Shown: positions 25,202 to 32,996 of the stretch, piece by piece | How the letters are laid out: every line of letters starts with the position of its first letter | Position numbering within the stretch: position 1 is the first letter of the stretch | Program-made: the position numbers and the translations under genes | Origin: Amycolatopsis sp. FBCC-B4732 | Lineage (GTDB): Bacteria > Actinomycetota > Actinomycetes > Mycobacteriales > Pseudonocardiaceae | Direction: 5' to 3' | Length of the DNA stretch: 64,000 nucleotides | NCBI RefSeq assembly: GCF_023008405.1 | Contig: NZ_CP095376.1 | Span: 1,512,001-1,576,000 of the forward strand | Notes under the pieces: model-generated | What the model saw: the letters and a program-made list of their open reading frames with translations, nothing else | Told to the model about the DNA's origin: nothing | Database searches by the model: none

Positions 25202-26784
25202 GCCGACCTCCCTTCGCCCGTGCGTCGATCGGCGAGGCTGATCACCTGGGCGCCGCCGTTGGTGACGTAGTGCTCCAGTTGCTTGATCGTGTGATCGGGC
25301 ACCCACCCGGCCCGCACCCGCAGCGGTTCGCGGATGCCTTCGCCCCACACGTAGCCGACACCGGCCGCCGATTCCAGGATGCGGTTCGCCCACGCGCCAC
25401 GCTCGTACGCGCCGTCCCCGAGGACCATCGGGACCTGCGTCTTCGAGGTCAGCCGCATCGCGATCCGCCGGGGCAGCAGCTCCCGCACCGGCACCGTGTC
25501 CTTCGTCGGTTCCTGCACGTAGCCCCGGACGGTGAAGCCGAGGGCCCGGCCTTGGGTGGTCAGGATCGCCACCTTCTCCACGATGGCGTCGCGGGTCTTG
25601 CGGTCGGTGTACTTGGTCAGCGCGCCGATCTCGTCGAACTCCAGCAGCTCCACCGGGTAGTCCGTCGAGATCGGGACCTGCCGGGTGTGCCCGGCGAACT
25701 CACGCTTGCGCGTCTCCAACTCATCCAGGAGCGCGTCAAGGACCTGCACTGCTTCCTGCCCGCTCTGGCCGTAGCGGGCGAAGATCCCGCGCCCGTAGGA
25801 CAGCTCCATCGCCTTCGGATCGATCCCGGAGACCCGCACCAGACCGGCCCGGATCGCCGTAGCCGCCGCGACCAGCGGGCACCACATCACCGAGTTCTTG
25901 CCCGACCCGGTGGCCCCGGCGACCAGGGTGTGAGCGCCGGTACCGACGAGCGGGAGCCGCCAAGGCTTGCCGTACTCGGTCGACCCGGCGAACACCGCCC
26001 GCAAGTCCACCCCGGTGCCGTCCACCGCGACGAGGTCCGGCACCGGCAGGCACGTCACCGGTGAGGCGAGGAGGTCCCGGCGCATGAAGTCGATCGACAC
26101 CACGTCGGGCTCGAGTTCCCGGATCTGGCAGCGGGTGACCTTCCGAGCGACCGCCAGCGCGCGGGCCCCGTCGTCGAAGTCCTCCGGCTTCTGCCCCGGC
26201 ACCAGCCGCACCCGGACCTCATCCCACGAGGGCCCGGACCGGACCGACAGTAGCGCAGGCACCGCGGCGACCGAGCGGTCCTGACTGCGGGAGACCGTGT
26301 TCCGGCCCCGTCGACGACCGACCAGGGACACCGTGACCTCGACCGGCACCGACGCGTCCCGGACCACCAGGCCACACGCGGTCAACCAGCCGGCCAGCTT
26401 CCGGCCGTAGAGCGCCCAGCGCAGCCACCACGACCGCAGCCACCGCCCGCACCACTGGTCATAGCTCACCGCGTCCAGCCGCCACCACACGAGCTGCACC
26501 AGGCCGAGCACGACGAGGGTGACAAGGAGCGAGAGCCCGCCGAGCCACCGGCACCAGGCCCACGCCGCGACGAGGGTGAGGCAGGTTCGCCAGTGCGTCA
26601 CGAGTTGCCGAACAACCCAGCCGACCGCGCGCGCCAGGCCCCAGAGCACCATCCCGACGACGGCGAGCGCGGCCAGCATCTCCGCGAGGCCGGCCAGCGC
26701 ACGCCCGATCTTCGCTAACACCCACAGCAGCACGGCCAGGCCGCCGCCGACCGTCATCAGCGTCATCACGCCGTGCGCGTCCAT
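25198..26784 (-). CDS. FtsK/SpoIIIE-like conjugal transfer protein (TraB/TraSA type)
   Basis: A 528-residue DNA translocase. Four or so hydrophobic helices (about 8-25, 34-55, 66-100) anchor it in the membrane. The motor domain has Walker A GATGSGKNS (290-298), Walker B VELLEFDEIG near 375 and sensor segment LTTQGRALGFTVRGYVQEP. In this family it forms a hexameric pore that moves double-stranded plasmid DNA between mycelia and needs no relaxase. Its start overlaps the stop of a 56-residue zinc-ribbon gene by one base. Confidence 0.93.
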   Translation of the reverse strand: MDAHGVMTLMTVGGGLAVLLWVLAKIGRALAGLAEMLAALAVVGMVLWGLARAVGWVVRQLVTHWRTCLTLVAAWAWCRWLGGLSLLVTLVVLGLVQLVWWRLDAVSYDQWCGRWLRSWWLRWALYGRKLAGWLTACGLVVRDASVPVEVTVSLVGRRRGRNTVSRSQDRSVAAVPALLSVRSGPSWDEVRVRLVPGQKPEDFDDGARALAVARKVTRCQIRELEPDVVSIDFMRRDLLASPVTCLPVPDLVAVDGTGVDLRAVFAGSTEYGKPWRLPLVGTGAHTLVAGATGSGKNSVMWCPLVAAATAIRAGLVRVSGIDPKAMELSYGRGIFARYGQSGQEAVQVLDALLDELETRKREFAGHTRQVPISTDYPVELLEFDEIGALTKYTDRKTRDAIVEKVAILTTQGRALGFTVRGYVQEPTKDTVPVRELLPRRIAMRLTSKTQVPMVLGDGAYERGAWANRILESAAGVGYVWGEGIREPLRVRAGWVPDHTIKQLEHYVTNGGAQVISLADRRTGEGRSA

Positions 26785-26954
26785 CAGCGACCACCCCGCA
26801 CATCAGCAGTGCGGAGCACCAGCGGCAGCATCCCCAGGCACGGGGCGCACTTGGTCTCTCCGGGCAGCAGGCGCGCGAACTTCTTGCATTCCGCGCAGCG
26901 CATCCGGGTGACCCCGGTTGACTGGTGTTGGTTGTCATCATTTATCGTTCGCAT
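26784..26954 (-). CDS. 56-residue zinc-ribbon protein
   Basis: A short gene with start MRTINDDNQHQSTGVTRMRC and the pattern CAEC (20-23) then CAPC (36-39), a CxxC-x12-CxxC zinc ribbon; it ends DVRGGR. The ATG at 26954 has GGAG 9 bp upstream (complement of 26964-26967). An internal ATG at 26903 would leave only 39 residues and lacks a site. The stop overlaps the TraB-like start by one base, which supports a coupled gene. It may be a regulator or accessory of transfer; function unknown. Confidence 0.68.
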   Translation of the reverse strand: MRTINDDNQHQSTGVTRMRCAECKKFARLLPGETKCAPCLGMLPLVLRTADVRGGR

Positions 26955-26976
26955 TGTTCACTTCTCCAGTGGACAG

Positions 26977-27023
26977 ACGCAGAACCGGCGAAAAGGTTGG
27001 TAGCCAGGGAACCGGTTCTGCGT
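26977..27023. promoter_or_regulatory. 12-bp inverted repeat upstream of the tra operon
   Basis: ACGCAGAACCGG (26977-26988) and its exact complement (27012-27023) enclose 23 nt. It lies 22 bp before the zinc-ribbon start, so on the minus strand it could be an operator or an attenuator in the leader of the tra-rep-xis operon. Confidence 0.55.
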
Positions 27024-27041
27024 TCTTAAGGGTCGTTTGAA

Positions 27042-27082
27042 GCACGTGAGGACGCGTTTATCCGTCGCACGTCCCCACGTGC
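27042..27082 (-). terminator. 13-bp near-perfect hairpin after the HTH gene
   Basis: GCACGTGAGGACG pairs with CGTCCCCACGTGC (27070-27082) with one G-U type mismatch and a 15-nt loop. It lies 33 bp past the stop of the HTH gene at 27116 on the minus strand, so it may terminate the pra operon before the tra promoter. Confidence 0.6.
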
Positions 27083-27115
27083 GAAATTCTCGATATTCAG
27101 TTCTTTGGAAGTTTG

Positions 27116-27685
27116 CTACTGTCCAGCTGCGTCCGTGTGTCCGCGCAAGGCCAGCAGTGCCAGTACGACACGATCCTCACCCAGCGCGTCAGCGAGCGCG
27201 GCGATCACCTGTAGTGACCCTGGGCGACGCGATCCCGTCTCGATCGCTTGTAAGGTCGACTTTCCGACCTTCGCGCGCGCCGCAACGGCCGTGAGGCTCA
27301 ACGACTCCCGTTCCCGTGCTGCTCGGAGGTACGCACCGAATTCGACGTCCGGCAGGGGCGGAAGCTGTTCCTCGCTCAGGCGTGCCGCAGGAGCAATGGG
27401 GGCGTCTGTGGGAGCTACTCCCTCTCGTCCGTAGTCCGATTTCCACTCTGGCTTCTTGGTCAGGGTCTCCACTTCGCGCCGCTCCCGGTCGGACCAGTAG
27501 AGCGCTTCGTGGTGGTGTCCACGGTCGAGATCGGCCACGGCTCGGTACATCCGAGCGTTCGCCCGCCGAAACGCCACCCACGCCGACACGGGCGCGTCGC
27601 GTCCCGGCATCCGCGCATACGAATCTTCGTGCGCCTCCTGCAATGTCCGAGGCGCACTAGCCTTCACGGTCGCCGTCCCCATCAC
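27116..27685 (-). CDS. AMED_5909-like N-domain with C-terminal XRE HTH
   Basis: A 189-residue protein. Residues 8-90 (LQEAHEDSYARMPGRDAPVS, AFRRANARMYRAVADLDRGH) form an all-helical domain that I recall from small mobile-element proteins named AMED_5909 family; the label is from memory. Residues 113-175 are an XRE-type HTH (FGAYLRAARERESLSLTAVA, KVGKSTLQAIETGSRRP). The fusion suggests a DNA-binding regulator of element maintenance. The start is ATG 27682 or the preceding GTG; it overlaps the previous gene by about 29 bp. Confidence 0.75.
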   Translation of the reverse strand: MMGTATVKASAPRTLQEAHEDSYARMPGRDAPVSAWVAFRRANARMYRAVADLDRGHHHEALYWSDRERREVETLTKKPEWKSDYGREGVAPTDAPIAPAARLSEEQLPPLPDVEFGAYLRAARERESLSLTAVAARAKVGKSTLQAIETGSRRPGSLQVIAALADALGEDRVVLALLALRGHTDAAGQ

Positions 27686-28229
27686 GACCGCCCGGCACCG
27701 CCACGCGAGCCGTCAGCAGCGCCGCCAGGTCGTCCACCCCGTCGCGTAGCCGGAGAAGGAACGCCACGCATGTCGGCCACTGGTCCGGGTCCTCCGGCAC
27801 CGCGAGGGAAACCACGGTTTCTCCCGTCACGACGAGCATCGGGGGACTAGCCGGATGCGGGCCGGTCTCCTCCACCGTCACCGAGTCCCGTGGCTCCACT
27901 GTCCACGTCACGCCGAACCCGTCGACTCGAAGCCTCATCACCGTCTGCCTTACTCGCCCAATCCCGTGCCAGCTCGGCGAACCCTTCGGCGCCGACTCCA
28001 GAGCCGCGACGCACCACCACGGCAGGCCACGCAACCGTGCCAACTCATGCCACGCCCGCGATACCCGCCCCGCTGCATTCGACGCGTTGAGCGAGGCGCC
28101 CGGCGAGAAGACCCGTGTGCCGTGCTCCCACGCCGCCATGTAGTCGTGGTACGCCGATTCCCACGCCCGGACCAGCTCGTTGAACGCCGCAGCATCGCGA
28201 ACCGGCCCGGACGCGTTCATCCCGCTCAC
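27657..28229 (-). CDS. Element-encoded hypothetical protein
   Basis: A 190-residue protein without a recognised family. The N-terminal half is helical (FNELVRAWESAYHDYMAAWE, SRAWHELARLRGLPWWCVAAL). The C-terminal half is beta-rich (VDGFGVTWTVEPRDSVTVEE, MLVVTGETVVSLAVPEDPDQ) and ends in an acidic tail. Its start overlaps the Pra-like stop by 4 bp (28226-28229), so it belongs to that operon. Confidence 0.7.
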   Translation of the reverse strand: MSGMNASGPVRDAAAFNELVRAWESAYHDYMAAWEHGTRVFSPGASLNASNAAGRVSRAWHELARLRGLPWWCVAALESAPKGSPSWHGIGRVRQTVMRLRVDGFGVTWTVEPRDSVTVEETGPHPASPPMLVVTGETVVSLAVPEDPDQWPTCVAFLLRLRDGVDDLAALLTARVAVPGGRDGDGDREG

Positions 28230-28681
28230 GCCGCCTTGGTCGCAGCTTCGCCAGCCGTGGCGGAGCGCGCCGACTTCGAACCACTTCCGGCCGCCTTGAA
28301 GCCGGTCGCCCGGAAGGCGTAGGACTGGTACTTGAACTCACCCTGGCCAGCCACCTTCGGCTCGGCCGTCAGCCCCTCCAGCTCGATCGGACGCATCCCG
28401 GGCAGCGCTTCCGAGGTGGCCGGGACTGGCTGGACGTCGGCCAGCAACGTGATCTCGAACGAAGCGCGCTTCGCCTTCGTCTCGTCCGGGTCGGTGACCG
28501 TCGCCTTCCACTGACGCTTACCTGTCACCTCGTCCACCCGCTGACGCGCCGGGCGACCTGCCGTCCGGTCCTCCCGAGACTGGTACTCGGTGTCCGCCGT
28601 GACCTCTCCGATCATGACGAGCCCTTGAGGGAAGGCCTGGTCAAACGCAATTTCGAACCTGAAACCCTTGGCGATAGCCAT
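28226..28681 (-). CDS. Pra-like activator of replication, integration and excision
   Basis: A 151-residue protein matching the plasmid replication/integration/excision activator family of pSAM2-like elements: start MAIAKGFRFEIAFDQAFPQG, middle KRQWKATVTDPDETKAKRAS, then VQPVPATSEALPGMRPIELE and FKYQSYAFRATGFKAAG. In pSAM2, Pra induces rep, xis and int. The match is by remembered sequence pattern, without alignment. It lies downstream of a divergent regulator with GGGAC operator-like repeats, consistent with tight repression. Confidence 0.78.
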   Translation of the reverse strand: MAIAKGFRFEIAFDQAFPQGLVMIGEVTADTEYQSREDRTAGRPARQRVDEVTGKRQWKATVTDPDETKAKRASFEITLLADVQPVPATSEALPGMRPIELEGLTAEPKVAGQGEFKYQSYAFRATGFKAAGSGSKSARSATAGEAATKAA

Positions 28682-28707
28682 CTTGTTAGCTCCCTGGATC
28701 TTGCTTC

Positions 28708-28932
28708 TCAGTCAGTTACTTCCGGCGCCTGGTCGTCGACTCGTGTCGTCGAGTTGAGTGCGGCTCGCACCTCTTCGAGTTCCTTGCTCAGCACCGCAAT
28801 GGCGTCCGAATCCACGAGGAGGACCACCGGGAACGCCTTGCCGAACCGGATCTCCGCTCGGTTCGCATAGGCGAGGGCGCGGACCCGGATGGGGAGGTCT
28901 GCCGTGACGTGGATCTGGACCGTGTCACGCAT
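28708..28932 (-). CDS. Small element protein, 74 residues
   Basis: ATG 28932 gives MRDTVQIHVTADLPIRVRAL and an end SKELEEVRAALNSTTRVDDQ. A beta-strand rich first part and a helical end suggest a small folded protein; no family recognised. It lies 26 bp upstream of the Pra-like gene in the same operon. A longer frame to 29058 runs into the operator region and is not favoured. Confidence 0.6.
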   Translation of the reverse strand: MRDTVQIHVTADLPIRVRALAYANRAEIRFGKAFPVVLLVDSDAIAVLSKELEEVRAALNSTTRVDDQAPEVTD

Positions 28933-28943
28933 GCCGGTCGCGC

Positions 28944-29006
28944 CTACGCCGCAAGCCGGTCGAGTGCCCGTGTTCCCCCACCACGCGACACGCTTCGAGT
29001 CGTCAT
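28944..29006 (-). CDS. Possible 20-residue leader peptide
   Basis: ATG 29006 is preceded by AGAGGAAGG at ideal distance and encodes MTTRSVSRGGGTRALDRLAA before TAG, 11 bp ahead of the next start. The strong ribosome-binding site with such a short frame suggests either a leader peptide coupled to the operon or a tiny protein. Evidence is limited to the site and position. Confidence 0.35.
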   Translation of the reverse strand: MTTRSVSRGGGTRALDRLAA

Positions 29007-29073
29007 GCCTGCCTTCCTCTCTTCGCCGCCGGGCGGACCCCGGCAATCTGACCTCCAATCTCCGGCAAAAGGT

Positions 29074-29145
29074 GGGACATGATCACCACGTGGCGGGACA
29101 TCTCGGGACGTCCCTGGTACGGTCGAAGACGTCCCTAAAAGTCCC
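29074..29145. promoter_or_regulatory. GGGACAT/GGGACGTCCC operator-like array
   Basis: In the divergent gap there are GGGACAT at 29074-29080 and 29095-29101 and the palindrome GGGACGTCCC at 29105-29114. GACGTCCCT at 29107-29115 and 29128-29136 (21 bp apart, two helical turns) and GTCCC at 29141 complete the array. The array is next to the HTH/DUF5919 regulator start and is a strong candidate for the switch controlling the pra operon. Confidence 0.7.
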
Positions 29146-29156
29146 AAGGGGTGCTG

Positions 29157-29900
29157 ATGCCGAACGAACGCCTGCGTGACGCGCTACTACGCAACGGCCT
29201 GACCTTGGAACAGGTCGCCAAGGCTGTCGGCGTCGATCAGAAGACCGTTGAACGTTGGATCACGAAGGGGCGCCTGCCGTACCCGAAGCACCGGCACAAG
29301 ATCGCGGCGATGGCGCGCGAGTCAGAGACGTACCTGTGGCCAGACTCGGTCGCGCCGGAGCGCAAGGCCGAGACGGCGGCCGCCGAGGTTGTGCGGGTAT
29401 TCCCGCACCGCAACGCCATCCCGGTCGAGCTTTGGGACCGGCTGATCAAGGAGGCGTCGGAGACCGTTGAGGTACTGGTGCACGCTGCGCTGTTCCTGGT
29501 CGAGCGCCCGCGCTTCATCAAGGACCTGACGGCCAAGGCCGCCGCCGGCGCGAAGATCCGGCTGGCCTTCGGTGACCCGGAGGGCGACAGCGTCGCGCTA
29601 CGCGGCGAGGAGGAGCAGCTCGGCGACGGGACGCTTCCGGCGCGTATCCGCAACGCCTTGGCGTTCTACCGGCCGCTGATCGGCGTCGATGGCGTCGAGA
29701 TGCGGTTCCATAACACGACGCTGTACAACTCGATCTTCCGATTCGACGACGAAATGATCATCAATACGCACGTGTACGGGTTCCAGGGGGCCCACGCCCC
29801 ATCCCTCCACCTGCGGCGGCTCTCCGCCGGGGACCTCTTCGAGACGTACTCGGAGAGCTTTGAGTCAGTCTGGAACCTTGCCAAGCCAGCCACCTTCTAG
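29157..29900 (+). CDS. XRE-type HTH regulator with DUF5919 C-domain
   Basis: A 247-residue protein. Residues 1-40 are an HTH (LRDALLRNGLTLEQVAKAVG, VDQKTVERWITKGR). A linker with YLWPD leads to a C-terminal domain (about 85-245) with a PLD-like look: RIRNALAFYRPLIG, VEMRFHNTTLYNSIFRFDDE and MIINTHVYG. The family is common on streptomycete integrative elements and probably senses a ligand. The ATG at 29157 is 6 bp after AAGGGG; GTG 29151 is an alternative. It should regulate itself and the divergent pra operon. Confidence 0.85.
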   Translation: MPNERLRDALLRNGLTLEQVAKAVGVDQKTVERWITKGRLPYPKHRHKIAAMARESETYLWPDSVAPERKAETAAAEVVRVFPHRNAIPVELWDRLIKEASETVEVLVHAALFLVERPRFIKDLTAKAAAGAKIRLAFGDPEGDSVALRGEEEQLGDGTLPARIRNALAFYRPLIGVDGVEMRFHNTTLYNSIFRFDDEMIINTHVYGFQGAHAPSLHLRRLSAGDLFETYSESFESVWNLAKPATF

Positions 29901-29908
29901 GAGGCAGC

Positions 29909-30379
29909 ATGACCCGCGTTGACTACTACAAAGACCCTAATGCCCCAAAGGCGAACAGCATCGCAGTGGCGGTCTCGGCCTTCATTCAAGATGATCACGG
30001 CCGGATCCTGATGATCAGGCGCACAGACAACAACCTGTACTCGATCCCAGGCGGACAGTTGGAGCTCGGCGAAACTCTAGCTCAGGCAGTAGTTCGAGAG
30101 GTCCGCGAGGAGACAGGTATTGAGTGCGAGGTGTCGGAGGTGATCGGTGTGTATTCGGATCCTGAACATGTCATCGCCTATGACGATGGTGAAGTTCGCC
30201 AGGAGTTCTCCATCTGTTTCCGCGCTTCCTGGGTCTCCGGAACTCTAAGGACAAGCAGTGAAAGCTCCGAGGTTCTTTGGGTTACTCCGGGAAGTATGGA
30301 CAAGCTTTCCATCCATCCTTCAATTCGACTACGAATCGAACATTCTATGACCAAAAAGGGTCAAGCCCAATTCTCTTAG
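29909..30379 (+). CDS. Nudix hydrolase
   Basis: A 156-residue pyrophosphohydrolase with a complete Nudix box from G49 to I71: G-x5-E55-x7-R63-E64-x2-E67-E68-x-G70. Substrate is a nucleoside-diphosphate derivative, unspecified. AAGNNP-like start (YYKDPNAPKANSIAVAVSAF) resembles AICE-borne Nudix proteins of the pSAM2 group, where one is linked to transfer control. Start 8 bp after the regulator stop with AGGAGG. GC content is visibly lower than in the chromosome. Confidence 0.92.
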   Translation: MTRVDYYKDPNAPKANSIAVAVSAFIQDDHGRILMIRRTDNNLYSIPGGQLELGETLAQAVVREVREETGIECEVSEVIGVYSDPEHVIAYDDGEVRQEFSICFRASWVSGTLRTSSESSEVLWVTPGSMDKLSIHPSIRLRIEHSMTKKGQAQFS

Positions 30380-30457
30380 TTGTTGGTTTTCACTGTATTT
30401 AATCGTTGCGTTGAGTTCCGACGGTAACAACTCGTGGGCTGCTGACGACTGTCATGC

Positions 30458-32428
30458 ATGGGTACGGAGTCGTGGACGCACAGGGTTCGCCAGGTGCTTA
30501 ACCTCAACTTGTCGGATCACCTGCTGACTGGACATGATGCGTCGGCAGCGTCCAACGCTGGGCAGCACGGCTTGGATGGCTTCTTTTCTGGGGGAGAACC
30601 GCCGGGCTTGGGTAACGAAGGCATGTTGACCACCCTCTCTGAGGACAACATATACTTTCGAGGAACGGCGGTTCAGGTCTTGGGGTCGCGATGGCGACTC
30701 GTTCAAAGCGGACTCATAATCCCCGAATATATGGCGCAGCTCCCAGCGCCCCTTGATCAAGTGTTGACGTACTTGGATCCGGATGAAATATTCGGCTATA
30801 CGCCACCCGTTGCATTTTTGCACGAACAAGTGAGGCGGCTGACCGTCGAAATGATTATTGTCAACGTGGCAGCAATCTTGGCGGTTTTCAGGAAGCCTGG
30901 AGCGAAGCGAAACCAGGTCGACAAGCGATTTGCAAGTATGTGGTTTTCCGAGCCTACTAAGACCAGGGTTCTAAACCTTCTGCGAGATCCTTCTAGGGGT
31001 TTGGTGGTCCCTCAGGCGCTCTATGCACTTATACAGTGTTCAATGCGATTCAGTGGTGACTCACTTCTTCCTGGGGTCACGCCGGGGAACTTCATTGCAG
31101 CTTCGCTAGTTATCAATGCCTACCTTGATAACGATTCGGTGGATCTGGAAGAAGGTCAGATCATAGACGACGTCCCGGGTGGATTAGGTCGCGAGATGAT
31201 CTCGAATCAACTGTTCAACTCTGGTATTGATGAAGTCAACATACTTGCGCGGTTCTACAGGATGTGGTTGCAAATGTCTACTGAGAGTGACACCCATCCT
31301 GAAGTCCTAAATCTGGAAGAGGGATATCGCGAAATCGTTGGAATTGAATTACGTGATGTCCTTGCGATCGGCCTGGTTCTCTTTAGTTCCTGCGTGAACG
31401 AGAAACCGGTTCTCGATGTTGCCTATCTAAAGGGGATACCCTGGGAAGATGCTCGTCTTCAAAAAGTACTTGACTTTATGGCAATCGATATACCTGGGCT
31501 GCGCGGCGAGATTCTGGGGGAAATTGCCCGTGCCTCAACTACTTGGTCTTTCGGATCGCTTAGTCGCTACCCTGTGGTGAAGCTGTGGAATGGAAGTATT
31601 GTTGTCATTGACAGCACTTTGTTGTTGCCGCGATTCTTTGGATGGCTGCCTGTATTCGATATCAAGTTCAACGCAAGGTCCAAGCAGCACAAGGCTTTGG
31701 CTGATAAGCTGGTGCAGTCGTTGCGGCGGTTGTCAGAGAGATATGTAGCCGAAGTCCTGGATAGTCTTGCTTCGAGTCTGGAGGGGCTACAGCGCGTCTA
31801 TCATGATGAGCATCTGAAGCAAGCGTACTCCGCTAAGGGTGTCAAAGTTGCCGATGCCGCTATTGACTATGGCACCTCGTGGGTCGTGGTCGAGGTGACC
31901 ACCTCCCAGCTTAAGAGAGAATCGGTCTACGGTGTTTCTGATCAAGCCGTAGTAGAAGACCTCATGAAGCTGGTGGGTGAGGTTGAGCAGATTGACTCGA
32001 CCATCAGGAGTCTTCGGCATGATGAGCAAAAACTCACGGGATTCAAGGTTGACACGAAGCGGACTTTCTATCCGTTGCTTGTTACGACTGAAGGTTTCCC
32101 GGTAAACCCAATATCTCTTACCCTGGTTCGCAAGTATGTAGAAGATGCCGGACTTCTTGCGGGCGACGATGTAGCTCCGCTAGAGATTGTCGATGTTATC
32201 GAGCTTGAGATTGTCGAAGGTGTTCAAGAGGCCGGAGGACCTGGGCTTGCGGAGCTTCTTGAGCAGAAGCGAAATGCTAGTTTGTGGCGATCAAGCCTTC
32301 GGGATTACATCCTTGTTGAGAAGAAATTGAGGCCGCCGCGCCCGGAGCGAATTGAAGACCTTTGGAGGAAGGCCTCGAATGAGCTAATAAAGAGATCCTT
32401 TGGTGGTCAAGAGCCGGAAGTCCTCTGA
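30458..32428 (+). CDS. Low-GC cargo protein, possible PD-(D/E)XK-like nuclease
   Basis: A 656-residue protein of no recognised family. Base composition is near 45-50% GC against about 70% around it. The N-terminal 360 residues are mostly helical. A segment RYPVVKLWNGSIVVIDSTLL (about 385-404) precedes a long helix (LVQSLRRLSERYVAEVLDSL). After it come VADAAIDYGTSWVVVEVTTS (464-483), where D470 and E479 could be the acidic pair of a restriction-endonuclease-like core, although the expected Lys is Thr481. Located at the cargo end beside attR, it could be a phage- or plasmid-defence gene. That is inference. ATG 30458 has no strong site. Confidence 0.65.
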   Translation: MGTESWTHRVRQVLNLNLSDHLLTGHDASAASNAGQHGLDGFFSGGEPPGLGNEGMLTTLSEDNIYFRGTAVQVLGSRWRLVQSGLIIPEYMAQLPAPLDQVLTYLDPDEIFGYTPPVAFLHEQVRRLTVEMIIVNVAAILAVFRKPGAKRNQVDKRFASMWFSEPTKTRVLNLLRDPSRGLVVPQALYALIQCSMRFSGDSLLPGVTPGNFIAASLVINAYLDNDSVDLEEGQIIDDVPGGLGREMISNQLFNSGIDEVNILARFYRMWLQMSTESDTHPEVLNLEEGYREIVGIELRDVLAIGLVLFSSCVNEKPVLDVAYLKGIPWEDARLQKVLDFMAIDIPGLRGEILGEIARASTTWSFGSLSRYPVVKLWNGSIVVIDSTLLLPRFFGWLPVFDIKFNARSKQHKALADKLVQSLRRLSERYVAEVLDSLASSLEGLQRVYHDEHLKQAYSAKGVKVADAAIDYGTSWVVVEVTTSQLKRESVYGVSDQAVVEDLMKLVGEVEQIDSTIRSLRHDEQKLTGFKVDTKRTFYPLLVTTEGFPVNPISLTLVRKYVEDAGLLAGDDVAPLEIVDVIELEIVEGVQEAGGPGLAELLEQKRNASLWRSSLRDYILVEKKLRPPRPERIEDLWRKASNELIKRSFGGQEPEVL

Positions 32429-32462
32429 ACTCGTTGCCGAATTCAGCTCTATGGGATCAAGA

Positions 32463-32483
32463 CGCGCCGCCGACGGCGGCGCG
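32463..32483 (+). terminator. Hairpin after the cargo gene
   Basis: A perfect 9-bp stem (CGCGCCGCC, 3-nt loop) lies 35 bp past the cargo stop. Base composition switches back to very GC-rich at this point. Confidence 0.7.
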
Positions 32484-32996
32484 CACGTCACCACCCGTGC
32501 GGCGGGCCCGCCCTCATGCGACACGGACGGCCTGCCGCTCCGCTCCGGCCGCCGGTCGCGGGGCGGCCCGCCGGAGGGCCGGCCGCGTAGGCGCGCCGCC
32601 GCGAACTGGTTGATCCACTCGTCCCCATACGCCCAGGGACGTCGCCGAGTCGATCAGCGTTACGCCAGAGCAAGCCAAGATCTGGTGACCGCTCCCTCGT
32701 CAGCGATCGTTTAACACCGGCCGACCGCCATCAAGGGCGCCTACGGCGTCGCTGCGCGATGGACGCAAGCGCCCACCCTTGACACCGGCCCTCCGGCGCT
32801 AACCGCAGCGGGGACGAGGAAGACGGGGGAGGGCTGCCACCAGGCCAGATGGGCACAGGGGCAGCGAGGAGCCAGGCCGTCTACAGGCCGTCAGACGTCC
32901 AAACAGGCCCGGACGCGACCGGACCCAACAGACGCAAAAGAGCAGGTCAGAGGCAGTGTGCCCAAGAACGCCCCCAGGTCCACTGACCGCCTGGAT
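32484..32996. other. Non-coding right end of the element
   Basis: About 510 bp without a supported gene. It contains ACACCGGCC twice (32714-32722, 32782-32790), an inverted pair TCAAGGG/CCCTTGA (32731-32737, 32776-32782), several GC-rich dyads at 32540-32600, and the paired CAGGCCGTC motif. It could hold the replication double-strand origin, a transfer locus (clt) or only attachment arms; nothing decides between these. Confidence 0.5.
32871..32892. repeat. Right paired CAGGCCGTC motifs (arm-site candidate)
   Basis: CAGGCCGTC at 32873-32881 and 32884-32892, same spacing and orientation as the pair at 21933-21952, including the preceding GC. The pair lies 104 bp inside the right att core. Confidence 0.65.
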
